This document shows positions 25,907 to 33,919 of a stretch of 64,000 nucleotides of DNA, piece after piece. This DNA comes from WLWS01 sp965243105 (GTDB lineage Bacteria > Pseudomonadota > Gammaproteobacteria > Eutrophobiales > Eutrophobiaceae), in NCBI GenBank assembly GCA_965243105.1, contig CBDEUC010000002.1, forward strand, positions 186,001-250,000. Direction: 5' to 3'. Position numbers and translations under genes: made by a program. Within the stretch, counting starts at the first letter, position 1. Each line of letters begins with the position of its first letter. Below the pieces are notes generated by a model that was not told the origin of the DNA, made no database searches, and worked only from the letters and a program-made list of their open reading frames with translations.

Positions 25907-26870
25907 AGATAGTAAAAAAACAGACAAAGAGCTGGAAGAGTTCCTCAATGGGACTTCCGAACTCTCAAGCTTGTACCGGGAGGCCTCGAATGACGTTGTG
26001 CCGGCACACATGGACGAGGTGGTGCTCCGCCTCGCCCGGGAGGATGTAAACCAGTCCCGAAGGAAAGTGCTTTCTCCATTTTCCGGCAACTGGAAGGTTC
26101 CAGCTTCGCTGGCGGCGGTGCTGGTCCTGTCGGTAACGGTAATACTGAGAATGGAAAACGCCGGTATCGATACAGTGGAAAACGAAAAGGCGAGTCCTGC
26201 TTTTATCGCAATTCCACAGCCTGCTTCGGTACCCGGAGACAATGCTGTTGAAACCGAGCGGCGGGCAGATGAAGTTGATGAAATCGCCTTGCCTGTCATT
26301 GACAGGGCAGTCGAAGATACTCAATACCCGGCCTCCGACCTGCTAGAGCTGCCAGGTCTTGTTGTTGAGGAAGCTGACTCTGTAACTGTAGAAGAAGCGG
26401 CCAGCTTCGCCGGGCAACTGGAGTCCACCGCTGCTGAGGGAATATCGGGTAGTGCCGAACCAGGAGACCAGTTTGCACCAGACACAAAGATGAAACCCTC
26501 AGCCCCTGCGCGCTCTGTTCATAGAAAGAAGCTTGAAAAGCCAATGCTCGAAATTGGCAAGGAAAAAACGGTAGCGCCAGCCCCACGGCAAGACAGAATT
26601 TTACGTAGAGAACTTCCTCCGCGAGAGAGCGAGGAAATGGAAATGGAAATGGACATGGTGTTTGAGCGCGCAATCGCATCGTCTTCCTATGCTCAAGTGC
26701 GAACCCCTGCTGAGTGGTTAAAAGATATAAAATTACTATGGCTTGACGATAAAAAAGAACAGGCAAAACGTGAATTTACTAATTTTCATGAGCGTTATCC
26801 GGATATCGGCGAAGAGATGTTGCTGGAAAACCTGGGCCAGGATGTGTTCAACGCTATCAACAGCCCGTAG
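25899..26870 (+). CDS. Probable membrane anti-sigma factor
   Basis: A 323-residue protein overlapping the sigma gene by eight bases. The first 65 residues are charged and presumably cytoplasmic. One hydrophobic segment (about residues 65-84, VPASLAAVLVLSVTVIL) follows, then a long Glu/Pro/Ala-rich region that would be periplasmic, ending in a helical part (AEWLKDIKLLWLDDKKEQAKREF). There is no HxxxCxxC zinc motif, so it is not a ZAS-type anti-sigma. The anti-sigma role rests on gene order and topology; no domain was recognised. Confidence 0.55.
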   Translation: MTEDSKKTDKELEEFLNGTSELSSLYREASNDVVPAHMDEVVLRLAREDVNQSRRKVLSPFSGNWKVPASLAAVLVLSVTVILRMENAGIDTVENEKASPAFIAIPQPASVPGDNAVETERRADEVDEIALPVIDRAVEDTQYPASDLLELPGLVVEEADSVTVEEAASFAGQLESTAAEGISGSAEPGDQFAPDTKMKPSAPARSVHRKKLEKPMLEIGKEKTVAPAPRQDRILRRELPPRESEEMEMEMDMVFERAIASSSYAQVRTPAEWLKDIKLLWLDDKKEQAKREFTNFHERYPDIGEEMLLENLGQDVFNAINSP

Positions 26871-26903
26871 TGACACCATTGACAGCGAAACAATGTCCGT
26901 TGC

Positions 26904-28148
26904 TTGTCCATTACCAGGTGCCAGGGGATTAAATTAACATTGGATGTTAAGAAGTCTCTCCGCTGGTTGATTCTCGCCGGTATCAGTTTTCAGTACTTTT
27001 GTTTTGCATTGGTACATTTTTCTACGTCTGCACTGGCATCCGAAATATCAAGCGACCTGGGGTTTGGCTACGCTGGTATGGGCGCGATTATGGGCGCGTG
27101 GCCAATGATCTATATTTTCCTGTCAATTCCTGCTGGCCTGGCCGTGGACCAGTTTGGCAGCCGAATATTGCTGTATCTCGGGATTGCCATGATATCAATG
27201 TCTACAATACTCAGGGGAAGTGCAGCTAATTTCCAGGAGATGTACCTGGCATTTGTCATATTCGGAATTGGTGCCCCGCTGGTGTCCATTGGTATACCAA
27301 AAGTTGTGCGGGAGTGGTTTGATGTGACGGAACGGGGCACGGCCCTTGGAATTACGATGGCATGTGTAGCGGTGGGCTCTGTGATGGGCCTGGTCCTGAG
27401 TCGAGAATTGCTCGATGTATTCCACTTTCACTGGCGCGATATCTATGGTCTCTACGCAATAATCTGTGCCGTTTCACTATTTAGCTGGTTAATAATAGTT
27501 CTGTCTTTTGACAGCTCGTGGATACTCACCCATAAACAAAATACTAACGCACCCAGGATTAGGAACCGGGTAGGTATGCTGCTCAGCGATAATGCGACCA
27601 GGCTTACCCTCATAACAGCGGTTGGAGTGCTTTTTTATTTGCACGCGACGATTAACTGGTTGCCTGAAATACTTCACCAACAGGCTGAAGGTTTGACCGC
27701 AGCAAAGGCTACAAACCTGGCAGCACTTCCGATCATTATTGCCGCGGTGAGCGCACTGGTAATGCCTGGAATGGCAAAAAGATTTTCAGTTGTCACGGTG
27801 CTTGCATTCCTTTTTCTCTCTGCAGCTGCGAGTTGCATGCTGTTGGCATTGTTTTCCGGTATGAACTGGATTTATCTCGCGCTGCTGCTAAATGGCATGG
27901 TAAGAGGTGCCTTGCTGCCACTTGCCACGCTCCTTGTTATGCAGCTGGAAGGTGTCAATAACAGCAATATGGGGCTCGCAATGGGCTTGTTTTTTTCCTT
28001 TGGCCAGGTTGGCGGATTTATGGGGCCGATGGGGCTTGGTCACCTGGCGGAATTTAGCGCGGGGTTTGAAATGCCACTGATTTTTTTGACAGTATTTTGT
28101 ATGATTCTTGCGATCCTGGTTCACAGGATCAAGATTTATCAGAATTAG
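26904..28148 (+). CDS. MFS transporter, CynX/NimT-like
   Basis: A roughly 402-414 residue permease with about twelve hydrophobic segments. The loop between helices 2 and 3, GLAVDQFGSRILLYLG, is the MFS signature region. GIGAPLVSIGIPKVVREWF fits cyanate/nitrate-type (CynX/NimT) members. The start is uncertain: in-frame TTG codons at 26904 and 26940 exist and no ATG is near; the one at 26940 has CAGGGG a little far upstream. The neighbours are the sigma pair before it and a molybdenum hydroxylase after it, suggesting uptake or export of the hydroxylase substrate, which is inferred. Confidence 0.8.
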   Translation: MSITRCQGIKLTLDVKKSLRWLILAGISFQYFCFALVHFSTSALASEISSDLGFGYAGMGAIMGAWPMIYIFLSIPAGLAVDQFGSRILLYLGIAMISMSTILRGSAANFQEMYLAFVIFGIGAPLVSIGIPKVVREWFDVTERGTALGITMACVAVGSVMGLVLSRELLDVFHFHWRDIYGLYAIICAVSLFSWLIIVLSFDSSWILTHKQNTNAPRIRNRVGMLLSDNATRLTLITAVGVLFYLHATINWLPEILHQQAEGLTAAKATNLAALPIIIAAVSALVMPGMAKRFSVVTVLAFLFLSAAASCMLLALFSGMNWIYLALLLNGMVRGALLPLATLLVMQLEGVNNSNMGLAMGLFFSFGQVGGFMGPMGLGHLAEFSAGFEMPLIFLTVFCMILAILVHRIKIYQN

Positions 28149-28236
28149 TGTCAAACCATATAGCTGCTTGAAAATCACGGTGGGAACAGGTCGATGCGTG
28201 GGAATATTGAATTGAATCGAATAGTGGAGAAACTGG

Positions 28237-28686
28237 ATGGCGCATAGTTTTCGTATAAATGGCGAGGAAGTGACCGTAGATGTCGAGCCGGAAATGCCAT
28301 TGCTCTGGGTGCTGCGGGATGAGCTCGAATTGACCGGGACAAAATTCGGCTGTGGAATTGCCGCGTGTGGAGCCTGCACGGTACATGTAAATGGCAAGGC
28401 AGTACGCAGTTGTGTGTTTCCGGTTACTGCAGCCTCGGGTTCTGAAATAACAACGATTGAGGGTATTGCCAGTAAAGGTTTGCACCGGGTGCAACAAGCC
28501 TGGATTGATGAGCAGGTTCCACAGTGTGGTTATTGCCAATCAGGGCTTGTGATGGCGGTAGTGTCGTTGCTCGATGAAAATCCCAACCCTACTGAACAAC
28601 AAATTGAGGATACCATCAGCAACATTTGTCGATGCGGCTCCTATCCCGCCGTTCGTCGGGCATTGTCGGCATTGCTACCAGGTTGA
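28237..28686 (+). CDS. [2Fe-2S] small subunit of a molybdenum hydroxylase
   Basis: A 149-residue electron-transfer subunit of the xanthine oxidase family. The plant-type [2Fe-2S] cluster is bound by CGIAACGACTVHVNG plus a Cys after KAVRS. The second cluster uses CGYCQSGLVMAV and ICRCGSYPAVRRAL. Such subunits pass electrons from the molybdopterin subunit encoded next; the gap is six bases. The two-subunit form without an FAD subunit is like isoquinoline 1-oxidoreductase (IorA/IorB) and related periplasmic aldehyde oxidases. Confidence 0.92.
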   Translation: MAHSFRINGEEVTVDVEPEMPLLWVLRDELELTGTKFGCGIAACGACTVHVNGKAVRSCVFPVTAASGSEITTIEGIASKGLHRVQQAWIDEQVPQCGYCQSGLVMAVVSLLDENPNPTEQQIEDTISNICRCGSYPAVRRALSALLPG

Positions 28687-28692
28687 TCATCA

Positions 28693-30897
28693 ATGAATAA
28701 ATTCACCCGCAGAACATTCCTGGTAGGTGGCGCACTGGCTGCTGGCGGTGCCCTGTTTGGATTCATCGCAACTCCAAACAGGTTGAGCCTGAAATTGGCT
28801 GACGGGGATGAAAACACCTGGATGGCCACCTGGCTGGGTATCGCCAGGGATAATTCCACGACGATTTTCGTACCCCATGCAGAAATGGGTCAGGGTGTTC
28901 TCACGTCTCTGCCAATGATGTTGGCTGAAGAGCTTGACGCGGACTGGTCAGGGGTGAAAGTCGAGCAAGCCCCGCCAGCACATGAGTTTGCGGTTGGCGA
29001 CATGATCAAGGGCTTCCTGGCCGATGACCTGGAAGTACCAACGGTATTTCAAAGACATCTTGATTATTCGTTCTACAAGATCGCAGGTCTGATGAACATG
29101 CAGATTACCGGTGGCAGCGGTAGCGTCAGGTTTACCGGGCAGGCGGGCATGCGGCGTGCCGGGGCTGCAGTCCGGGAATTACTGGTTAAATCGGCCGCGT
29201 CAGCATGGAATGTCCCCGAATCCGAGTGTTCGACCAGAAACAGTTACGTACACCATGATAATTCCGGGAAAAGTATCCCTTATGCTGAGCTTGCATCCAC
29301 GGCAGCGAGTTTAACTCCCTCAACCAGGCCAGTGCTGAAGAAGAAATCTGAGTACACCATCTGCGGACAGCCAATTGCAAGGCTGGATATTCCTGCAAAA
29401 GTAACAGGCACTCAAGATTACGGCATAGATACACGATTAACGGGTATGAAATTTGCCGCTATCAGGCACGCCCCTGTCTTTGGCGGGACGGCGGTTTCCT
29501 TTGACGGTTCAAAAATTCAAGATGACGTCCATGTAGACAAGGTCATTCAGCTTGAGGATGCGGTAGTAGTCATTGCCGACAATTACTGGCGAGCTAGCAA
29601 GGCACTTGCACAATTGCCAATTGAGTTCAGTGATGGAGAAAATGCCGGGTTCAGCAGCACCGGTCTAAATGATACATTTTCAAAGAAACTTGACTCGGGA
29701 GAGCCAGAGATTGATCTCGAGGAAGGAGACCTCGAGTCTGCCCGGGCTAATTCTGCACGCATCCTGGAGTCTGAATACAGGGTACCTTTCCTTGCCCATG
29801 CAACGATGGAACCGATGAACTGTACCGCCTGGTACCACGATGGGCAGCTGGAACTTTGGACGGGCACGCAGGACCTGCTGGGAGCGAGGGCGTTTGCGGC
29901 CGAGATTGCCGGGATTGATATTGACCGGGTGCAGGCCCACGCGGTACACCTTGGCGGCGGATTTGGCAGGCGTTTGCCTTCGACGGGGAATTACATTGCG
30001 GATGCTGTCAAAGTGGCGATGCAGGTAGATTACCCCGTGCAACTGATCTGGAGCAGGGAAGAAGATATGCGCCATGATTATTATCGTCCAGCTGTGCACA
30101 GTCGCCTGTCAGCCTTCTTTTCGGCCGACGATGAACTGGTTGGCTGGGAAAACCTGTATACCGATATAGGGATTAACGATGATGTTGAAGCCGCCTTTTT
30201 TCCTTACCAGGTTCCAGGCAGGCGAATATCAAGAGTGAGAGTTGAAACCCCGGTGCCGGTAAGCTACTGGAGGAGCGTAGAGCATTCATACCAGGGTTTC
30301 TTTATTGAATCTTTTATTGACGAGATAGCACACTCGAAGGGCGTAGACCCCTTAACTTTCCGGCTGCAACTACTACAACATTCGCCGCGACATAAACTGC
30401 TTCTTGAAAAAGTGGCTGAAAACATCGGCTGGGGAAGAAACATGGAAGAGGGGCGCGGAATCGGTGTGGCCCTCAAGAAAAGTTTTGGAACGATCGTGGC
30501 CCAGGCAGCAGAAGTTTCAATTGGCGACAATGGAAAGCTGGAGGTGCACAGGATAAGTGCGGTGGTCGATCCCGGTGAAGTGATTAATCCTGCCATTGCA
30601 AAAGCACAAATCGAAAGCGCGATTATTTACGGACTAACCGCTGCCATGTATGGCGAAATATCAGTGGAAAATGGTCGTGTGACCCAGGGGAATTTTCCCG
30701 ATTACCCGATGCTGAAACTTGCCCAGACGCCCGCTATCGATGTCGAGTTTGTTGAAAGTGGAGAACGAATTGGTGGCATGGGAGAGGTGGGTTTGCCGCC
30801 GGTCGCAGCGGCCATATGCAATGCACTTTTTACCTGCGGCGGCCCCAGGGTACGACAGCTACCATTATCCCGCCAAAAGCTGGAGTATCGAACCTAG
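28693..30897 (+). CDS. Molybdopterin-binding large subunit, IorB-like, Tat-exported
   Basis: A 734-residue catalytic subunit. The N-terminus FTRRTFLVGGALAAGG is a twin-arginine signal, so the folded, cofactor-loaded complex acts in the periplasm, with the small subunit probably exported with it. Cofactor-binding motifs include HAEMGQGVLTSLPMMLAEEL, AVHLGGGFGRRL and the C-terminal GGMGEVGLPPVAAAICNA, where the Glu is the usual base. Substrates of the family are N-heterocycles or aldehydes; the actual one is unknown. No XdhC-type chaperone lies nearby. Confidence 0.9.
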   Translation: MNKFTRRTFLVGGALAAGGALFGFIATPNRLSLKLADGDENTWMATWLGIARDNSTTIFVPHAEMGQGVLTSLPMMLAEELDADWSGVKVEQAPPAHEFAVGDMIKGFLADDLEVPTVFQRHLDYSFYKIAGLMNMQITGGSGSVRFTGQAGMRRAGAAVRELLVKSAASAWNVPESECSTRNSYVHHDNSGKSIPYAELASTAASLTPSTRPVLKKKSEYTICGQPIARLDIPAKVTGTQDYGIDTRLTGMKFAAIRHAPVFGGTAVSFDGSKIQDDVHVDKVIQLEDAVVVIADNYWRASKALAQLPIEFSDGENAGFSSTGLNDTFSKKLDSGEPEIDLEEGDLESARANSARILESEYRVPFLAHATMEPMNCTAWYHDGQLELWTGTQDLLGARAFAAEIAGIDIDRVQAHAVHLGGGFGRRLPSTGNYIADAVKVAMQVDYPVQLIWSREEDMRHDYYRPAVHSRLSAFFSADDELVGWENLYTDIGINDDVEAAFFPYQVPGRRISRVRVETPVPVSYWRSVEHSYQGFFIESFIDEIAHSKGVDPLTFRLQLLQHSPRHKLLLEKVAENIGWGRNMEEGRGIGVALKKSFGTIVAQAAEVSIGDNGKLEVHRISAVVDPGEVINPAIAKAQIESAIIYGLTAAMYGEISVENGRVTQGNFPDYPMLKLAQTPAIDVEFVESGERIGGMGEVGLPPVAAAICNALFTCGGPRVRQLPLSRQKLEYRT

Positions 30898-31005
30898 CAG
30901 GCCATTGGTAAGGCCGGTTTTTCGGCCGTGGGCTTTGCAAATTAGTCATGTTTCTAATGTCCCTTTTGCGGTAGGATTCGCATTTTTTTAGCGAAGCCAC
31001 CTGCC

Positions 31006-31842
31006 GTGAAACTAAGCAGAGAACAATTTTTCAGCTGGAAGCAAAAGTCCATAACCCTTCTTGGAATGTCAGGAGTGGGTAAGACTCGACTTGCCTGCAC
31101 TTTGCGACAGGACAACTGGTTTCATTATTCCGGTGACTACCGAATAGGCACTCATTACCTTGATGAACCCATCATTGATAATATCAAGCAGCAGGTAATG
31201 CAGATCCCGTTTCTTCGTGACCTGCTGCGCTCAGATTCAATTCACCTGGCGAACAACTTGGGTATAGACAACCTTGATCCATTATCTACTTTCCTGGGTA
31301 AAGTAGGTGATCCCGAGCTTGGTGGTATCGGTTTGAAAGAATTTCAGCGCCGGCAGGAACTGCATAGGCAGGCTGAAATATCAAGCATGAGGGATGTGCC
31401 GGGTTTTATCGAAAAAGCACGAAATGTCTATGGTTACGAGCATTTCATCAACGATGCTGGCGGTAGTATCTGTGAGCTCCAGGAGCCTTCTGTGATCGAA
31501 TGCCTGGCCGAACACACCCTGATTTTGTACATCCGTGCGACCAGGAGTGACGAAGAAGAGTTAATTCAGAGGGCGATCAGTTCACCCAAGCCCATGTATT
31601 ACCAGGAGACATTCTTACGCGAAGAGCTGGCAAATTTTATGAATGAGAATGACCTGGAGTACGTCGCGACAGTTAATCCAGATGAGTTTGTGCGCTGGGT
31701 ATTTCCCCGGCTTTTCTATTCGAGAATTCCCAGGTACGAGGCAATTGCCAGGGAACATGGATATACAGTGAGTACCAGCGATATTGCAGGGGTGTCAGGC
31801 GAGGCCGATTTCCTTGAACTTGTTGGAGGTCTCCTTGACTAG
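31006..31842 (+). CDS. P-loop ATPase of unknown role upstream of metA
   Basis: A 278-residue protein starting at a GTG. A Walker A motif GMSGVGKTR lies at residues 19-27, followed by YSGDYRIGTHYLDEP. A DVPGFIEKA stretch and FINDAGGSICEL could form the Walker B side. It resembles uncharacterised kinase-like ATPases; I do not recognise a named family. It is 24 bases ahead of metA on the same strand and likely co-transcribed, so a link to homoserine or methionine metabolism is possible but unproven. Confidence 0.7.
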   Translation: MKLSREQFFSWKQKSITLLGMSGVGKTRLACTLRQDNWFHYSGDYRIGTHYLDEPIIDNIKQQVMQIPFLRDLLRSDSIHLANNLGIDNLDPLSTFLGKVGDPELGGIGLKEFQRRQELHRQAEISSMRDVPGFIEKARNVYGYEHFINDAGGSICELQEPSVIECLAEHTLILYIRATRSDEEELIQRAISSPKPMYYQETFLREELANFMNENDLEYVATVNPDEFVRWVFPRLFYSRIPRYEAIAREHGYTVSTSDIAGVSGEADFLELVGGLLD

Positions 31843-31866
31843 GTCGCGCGTTAAGAGGACAGGAAT

Positions 31867-32925
31867 ATGCCACTAGTCGCCAATACTGATTTGCCAAGTT
31901 TTGCTCGTTTACGCAGTGAAGGAGAAACCATACTGCGAAAAGATGAAGCTGTGCGCCAGGACATCAGGGAGTTACACATCGGCCTGCTTAACATGATGCC
32001 CGGCAAGGCGCTTGAAGCTACTGAACGACAATTTTTCCGCCTGATTGGGGAAAGTAACCAGATCGCGCAGTTTTATGTTCATCCGTTTACACTGGAGGGT
32101 CTCGAACGCGACGATGATGCACAGGCGCACATAAACACGTACTACAAGAGTTTTTCAGATATAAAGAAAGAGGGACTGGATGCATTAATTGTAAGCGGCG
32201 CAACACCCGGGCCCACATTAGCAGAGTCACCCTTCTGGGAGCCCTTGATAGAGGTCATTGACTGGTCTGTTGAAAATGTTACTTCCATTCTCTGTTCCTG
32301 CCTGGCAAGCCACGCCGTACTCCAGTTTCGTTATGGAATAGAACGCAGGCCCCTGGTAGAGAAGCGCTGGGGTGTTTATTCTCATCGTGTTAATGATCGA
32401 ACACATCCACTGGTGACCGGGGTTAATACACGTTTTGACGTGCCACACTCCCGCTTTAACCAGGTAGATGCCAGGCAGTTTGAGGACAAGGGTTTGAAAG
32501 TGCTTGTTGAAAGCGAAGAGGGCGATGTCCACCTGGCGGTGAGCGAGGATGGATTCCGAATCGTCTTTTTCCAGGGGCACCCTGAATACGACACGATAAG
32601 CCTGCTCAAGGAGTATAAAAGAGAAGTTGGTCGCTACATAAATGGCGAGACTTCACTGTACCCGGCTCTACCTGAAAATTATTTTAGTCTCAGGAACAAG
32701 GCAATCCTGGAGGAATACAGGGATCGACTGGATACAGCCTTATCCAGCAATGCTTCGGCACCGGATTTCCCGGAGTCCCTGTTGACCCCGGGACTTGATA
32801 ATACCTGGCACGATAGTGGGGAAGCCGTGATAAATAACTGGATTGGTAAGGTCTACCAGTTAACCCACCTCGACAGGAAAATTCCCTTTCGCGAGGGCAT
32901 TGACCCCGGCAATCCCCTTGCCTGA
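31867..32925 (+). CDS. metA: Homoserine O-acyltransferase, MetA family
   Basis: A 352-residue enzyme acylating homoserine at the entry to methionine synthesis. MetA motifs include LHIGLLNMMPGKALEATERQF, the nucleophilic Cys in SILCSCLASHAVL (second Cys, aligned with E. coli Cys142), and GHPEYD with the catalytic His and Glu. It is about 40 residues longer than E. coli MetA, mostly at the C-terminus after the NYF motif. Whether succinyl- or acetyl-CoA is used cannot be told by eye. It converges on the DUF4389 gene with four bases between stops. Confidence 0.9.
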   Translation: MPLVANTDLPSFARLRSEGETILRKDEAVRQDIRELHIGLLNMMPGKALEATERQFFRLIGESNQIAQFYVHPFTLEGLERDDDAQAHINTYYKSFSDIKKEGLDALIVSGATPGPTLAESPFWEPLIEVIDWSVENVTSILCSCLASHAVLQFRYGIERRPLVEKRWGVYSHRVNDRTHPLVTGVNTRFDVPHSRFNQVDARQFEDKGLKVLVESEEGDVHLAVSEDGFRIVFFQGHPEYDTISLLKEYKREVGRYINGETSLYPALPENYFSLRNKAILEEYRDRLDTALSSNASAPDFPESLLTPGLDNTWHDSGEAVINNWIGKVYQLTHLDRKIPFREGIDPGNPLA

Positions 32926-32929
32926 TTTC

Positions 32930-33304
32930 CTATTCTTTGGGTGAATCTTCGCCCGATTCCGGGGATTCGTCTTCGGCGCCAGGATCTGCATCGCCTTCAT
33001 CTACCTGCCCCGGCAATTGGACTGAATCCTTCTCACTGTCAGCTGGCCAGGCACTGAAAGGGAACGGTCTTTCTTCAGATTGAAACGTGATGTAAAGCAG
33101 TATTTGCGAGGCAAAATTGGTTAAATTCCTGCTTACATCGGACAGGTTACGATTCAGTTCACCGGTGAGTACCTTGGTGAGAAATTGCAGCACCACCAGT
33201 AGCCAGATGACGATGTAGAGTACGTAAAAGATAACACCAAAGACGATGATAAATACTCCCCTGATCCAGGTGTCTACATTCTTCGCATTCTCTTTCATAT
33301 TCAT
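32930..33304 (-). CDS. DUF4389-type small membrane protein
   Basis: A 124-residue protein with a basic N-terminus, two hydrophobic stretches close together (about residues 15-45, VFIIVFGVIFYVLYIVIWLL), the motif FLTKVLTGELNRNLSDVSRNL, and a Pro/Asp/Glu-rich acidic tail. The pattern matches DUF4389, a family of unknown function. GGGG lies ten bases before the ATG at 33304; an ATG two codons later is possible. Confidence 0.75.
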   Translation of the reverse strand: MNMKENAKNVDTWIRGVFIIVFGVIFYVLYIVIWLLVVLQFLTKVLTGELNRNLSDVSRNLTNFASQILLYITFQSEERPFPFSAWPADSEKDSVQLPGQVDEGDADPGAEDESPESGEDSPKE

Positions 33305-33919
33305 GGTAATTCGCCCCTGTGGTTAGTGAGAATCAAATAAGGCTATAATTAACAAAGACTTAATGTATAATCTTCCAGCAATACTTGCGGCGCTTGTATG
33401 TGTCTGAAAAGCGTCTTGTGTGACTAGATGGGGTTTATTTTTTAAAAAGAAAGATCGAGAGCACCGATGTTTTTTGGTCACCTGGAATAATTTATGACAG
33501 AATCAGCATATTAACGTCGAATAAACAAAGAGTTAGAGATAACCTGGCATGTCCCTGTCGCTGCAGGCAGACACCCTGGCAACGACCTTGAAACTGCAAT
33601 TTGAACAGCGTCACACAAGCCCGGATGGGCAAAACGCAAAAAACCCATATTTTTAGCGAAATCATGGGTTTGGCGTGTCAGTTTTGTGGAACAGCTCACA
33701 GATTTTTACGTCAAATAGGGTAAACATCCTAAATTGTCGAACTTCTGGCATCATATGTGCGAGGAGTAATCAGCTGGTAATAAGTTGTACAAGCGGAAAT
33801 CTGTAAAGAAGATGGACAAGGAGGACGATATTTAGCTTTGGGAACAAGTACTTTTCCACCAAACTAAATCAATATATTACATGAAGTAATAAATATAACT
33901 AATTGATTAGAATGAAAAT
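33305..33919 (+). other. 615-base AT-rich leader region upstream of the giant gene
   Basis: No supported gene lies here. Two TATAAT sequences occur at 33344-33349 and 33366-33371, without good -35 partners. An inverted repeat sits at 33641-33671. TTGTACAA at 33785-33792 shares the TGTACA core of the operator at 58271. A perfect AAGGAGG (33818-33824) has no ATG, GTG or TTG at a useful distance. A three-codon frame ATG-AAA-ATA-TGA at 33912-33923 overlaps the ATG of the giant gene. I looked for a cyclic-di-GMP riboswitch core and did not see one. Confidence 0.5.
33641..33671. repeat. Inverted repeat in the giant-gene leader
   Basis: Eight-base perfect arms AAACCCAT and ATGGGTTT enclose a 15-base AT-rich loop. 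No T-run follows on either strand, so it is not an obvious terminator. It may be an RNA leader structure or a protein-binding site. Confidence 0.45.

Noticed and set aside
30911..30928. Hairpin GGCCG-GTTTTT-CGGCC after the molybdenum hydroxylase gene, as a terminator
   Set aside because: The T-run is in the loop and none follows the stem, so it does not meet the usual terminator form.
33511..33699. 62-codon minus-strand frame in the giant-gene leader
   Set aside because: No ribosome site, no recognisable motif, and it runs through the inverted repeat at 33641-33671.
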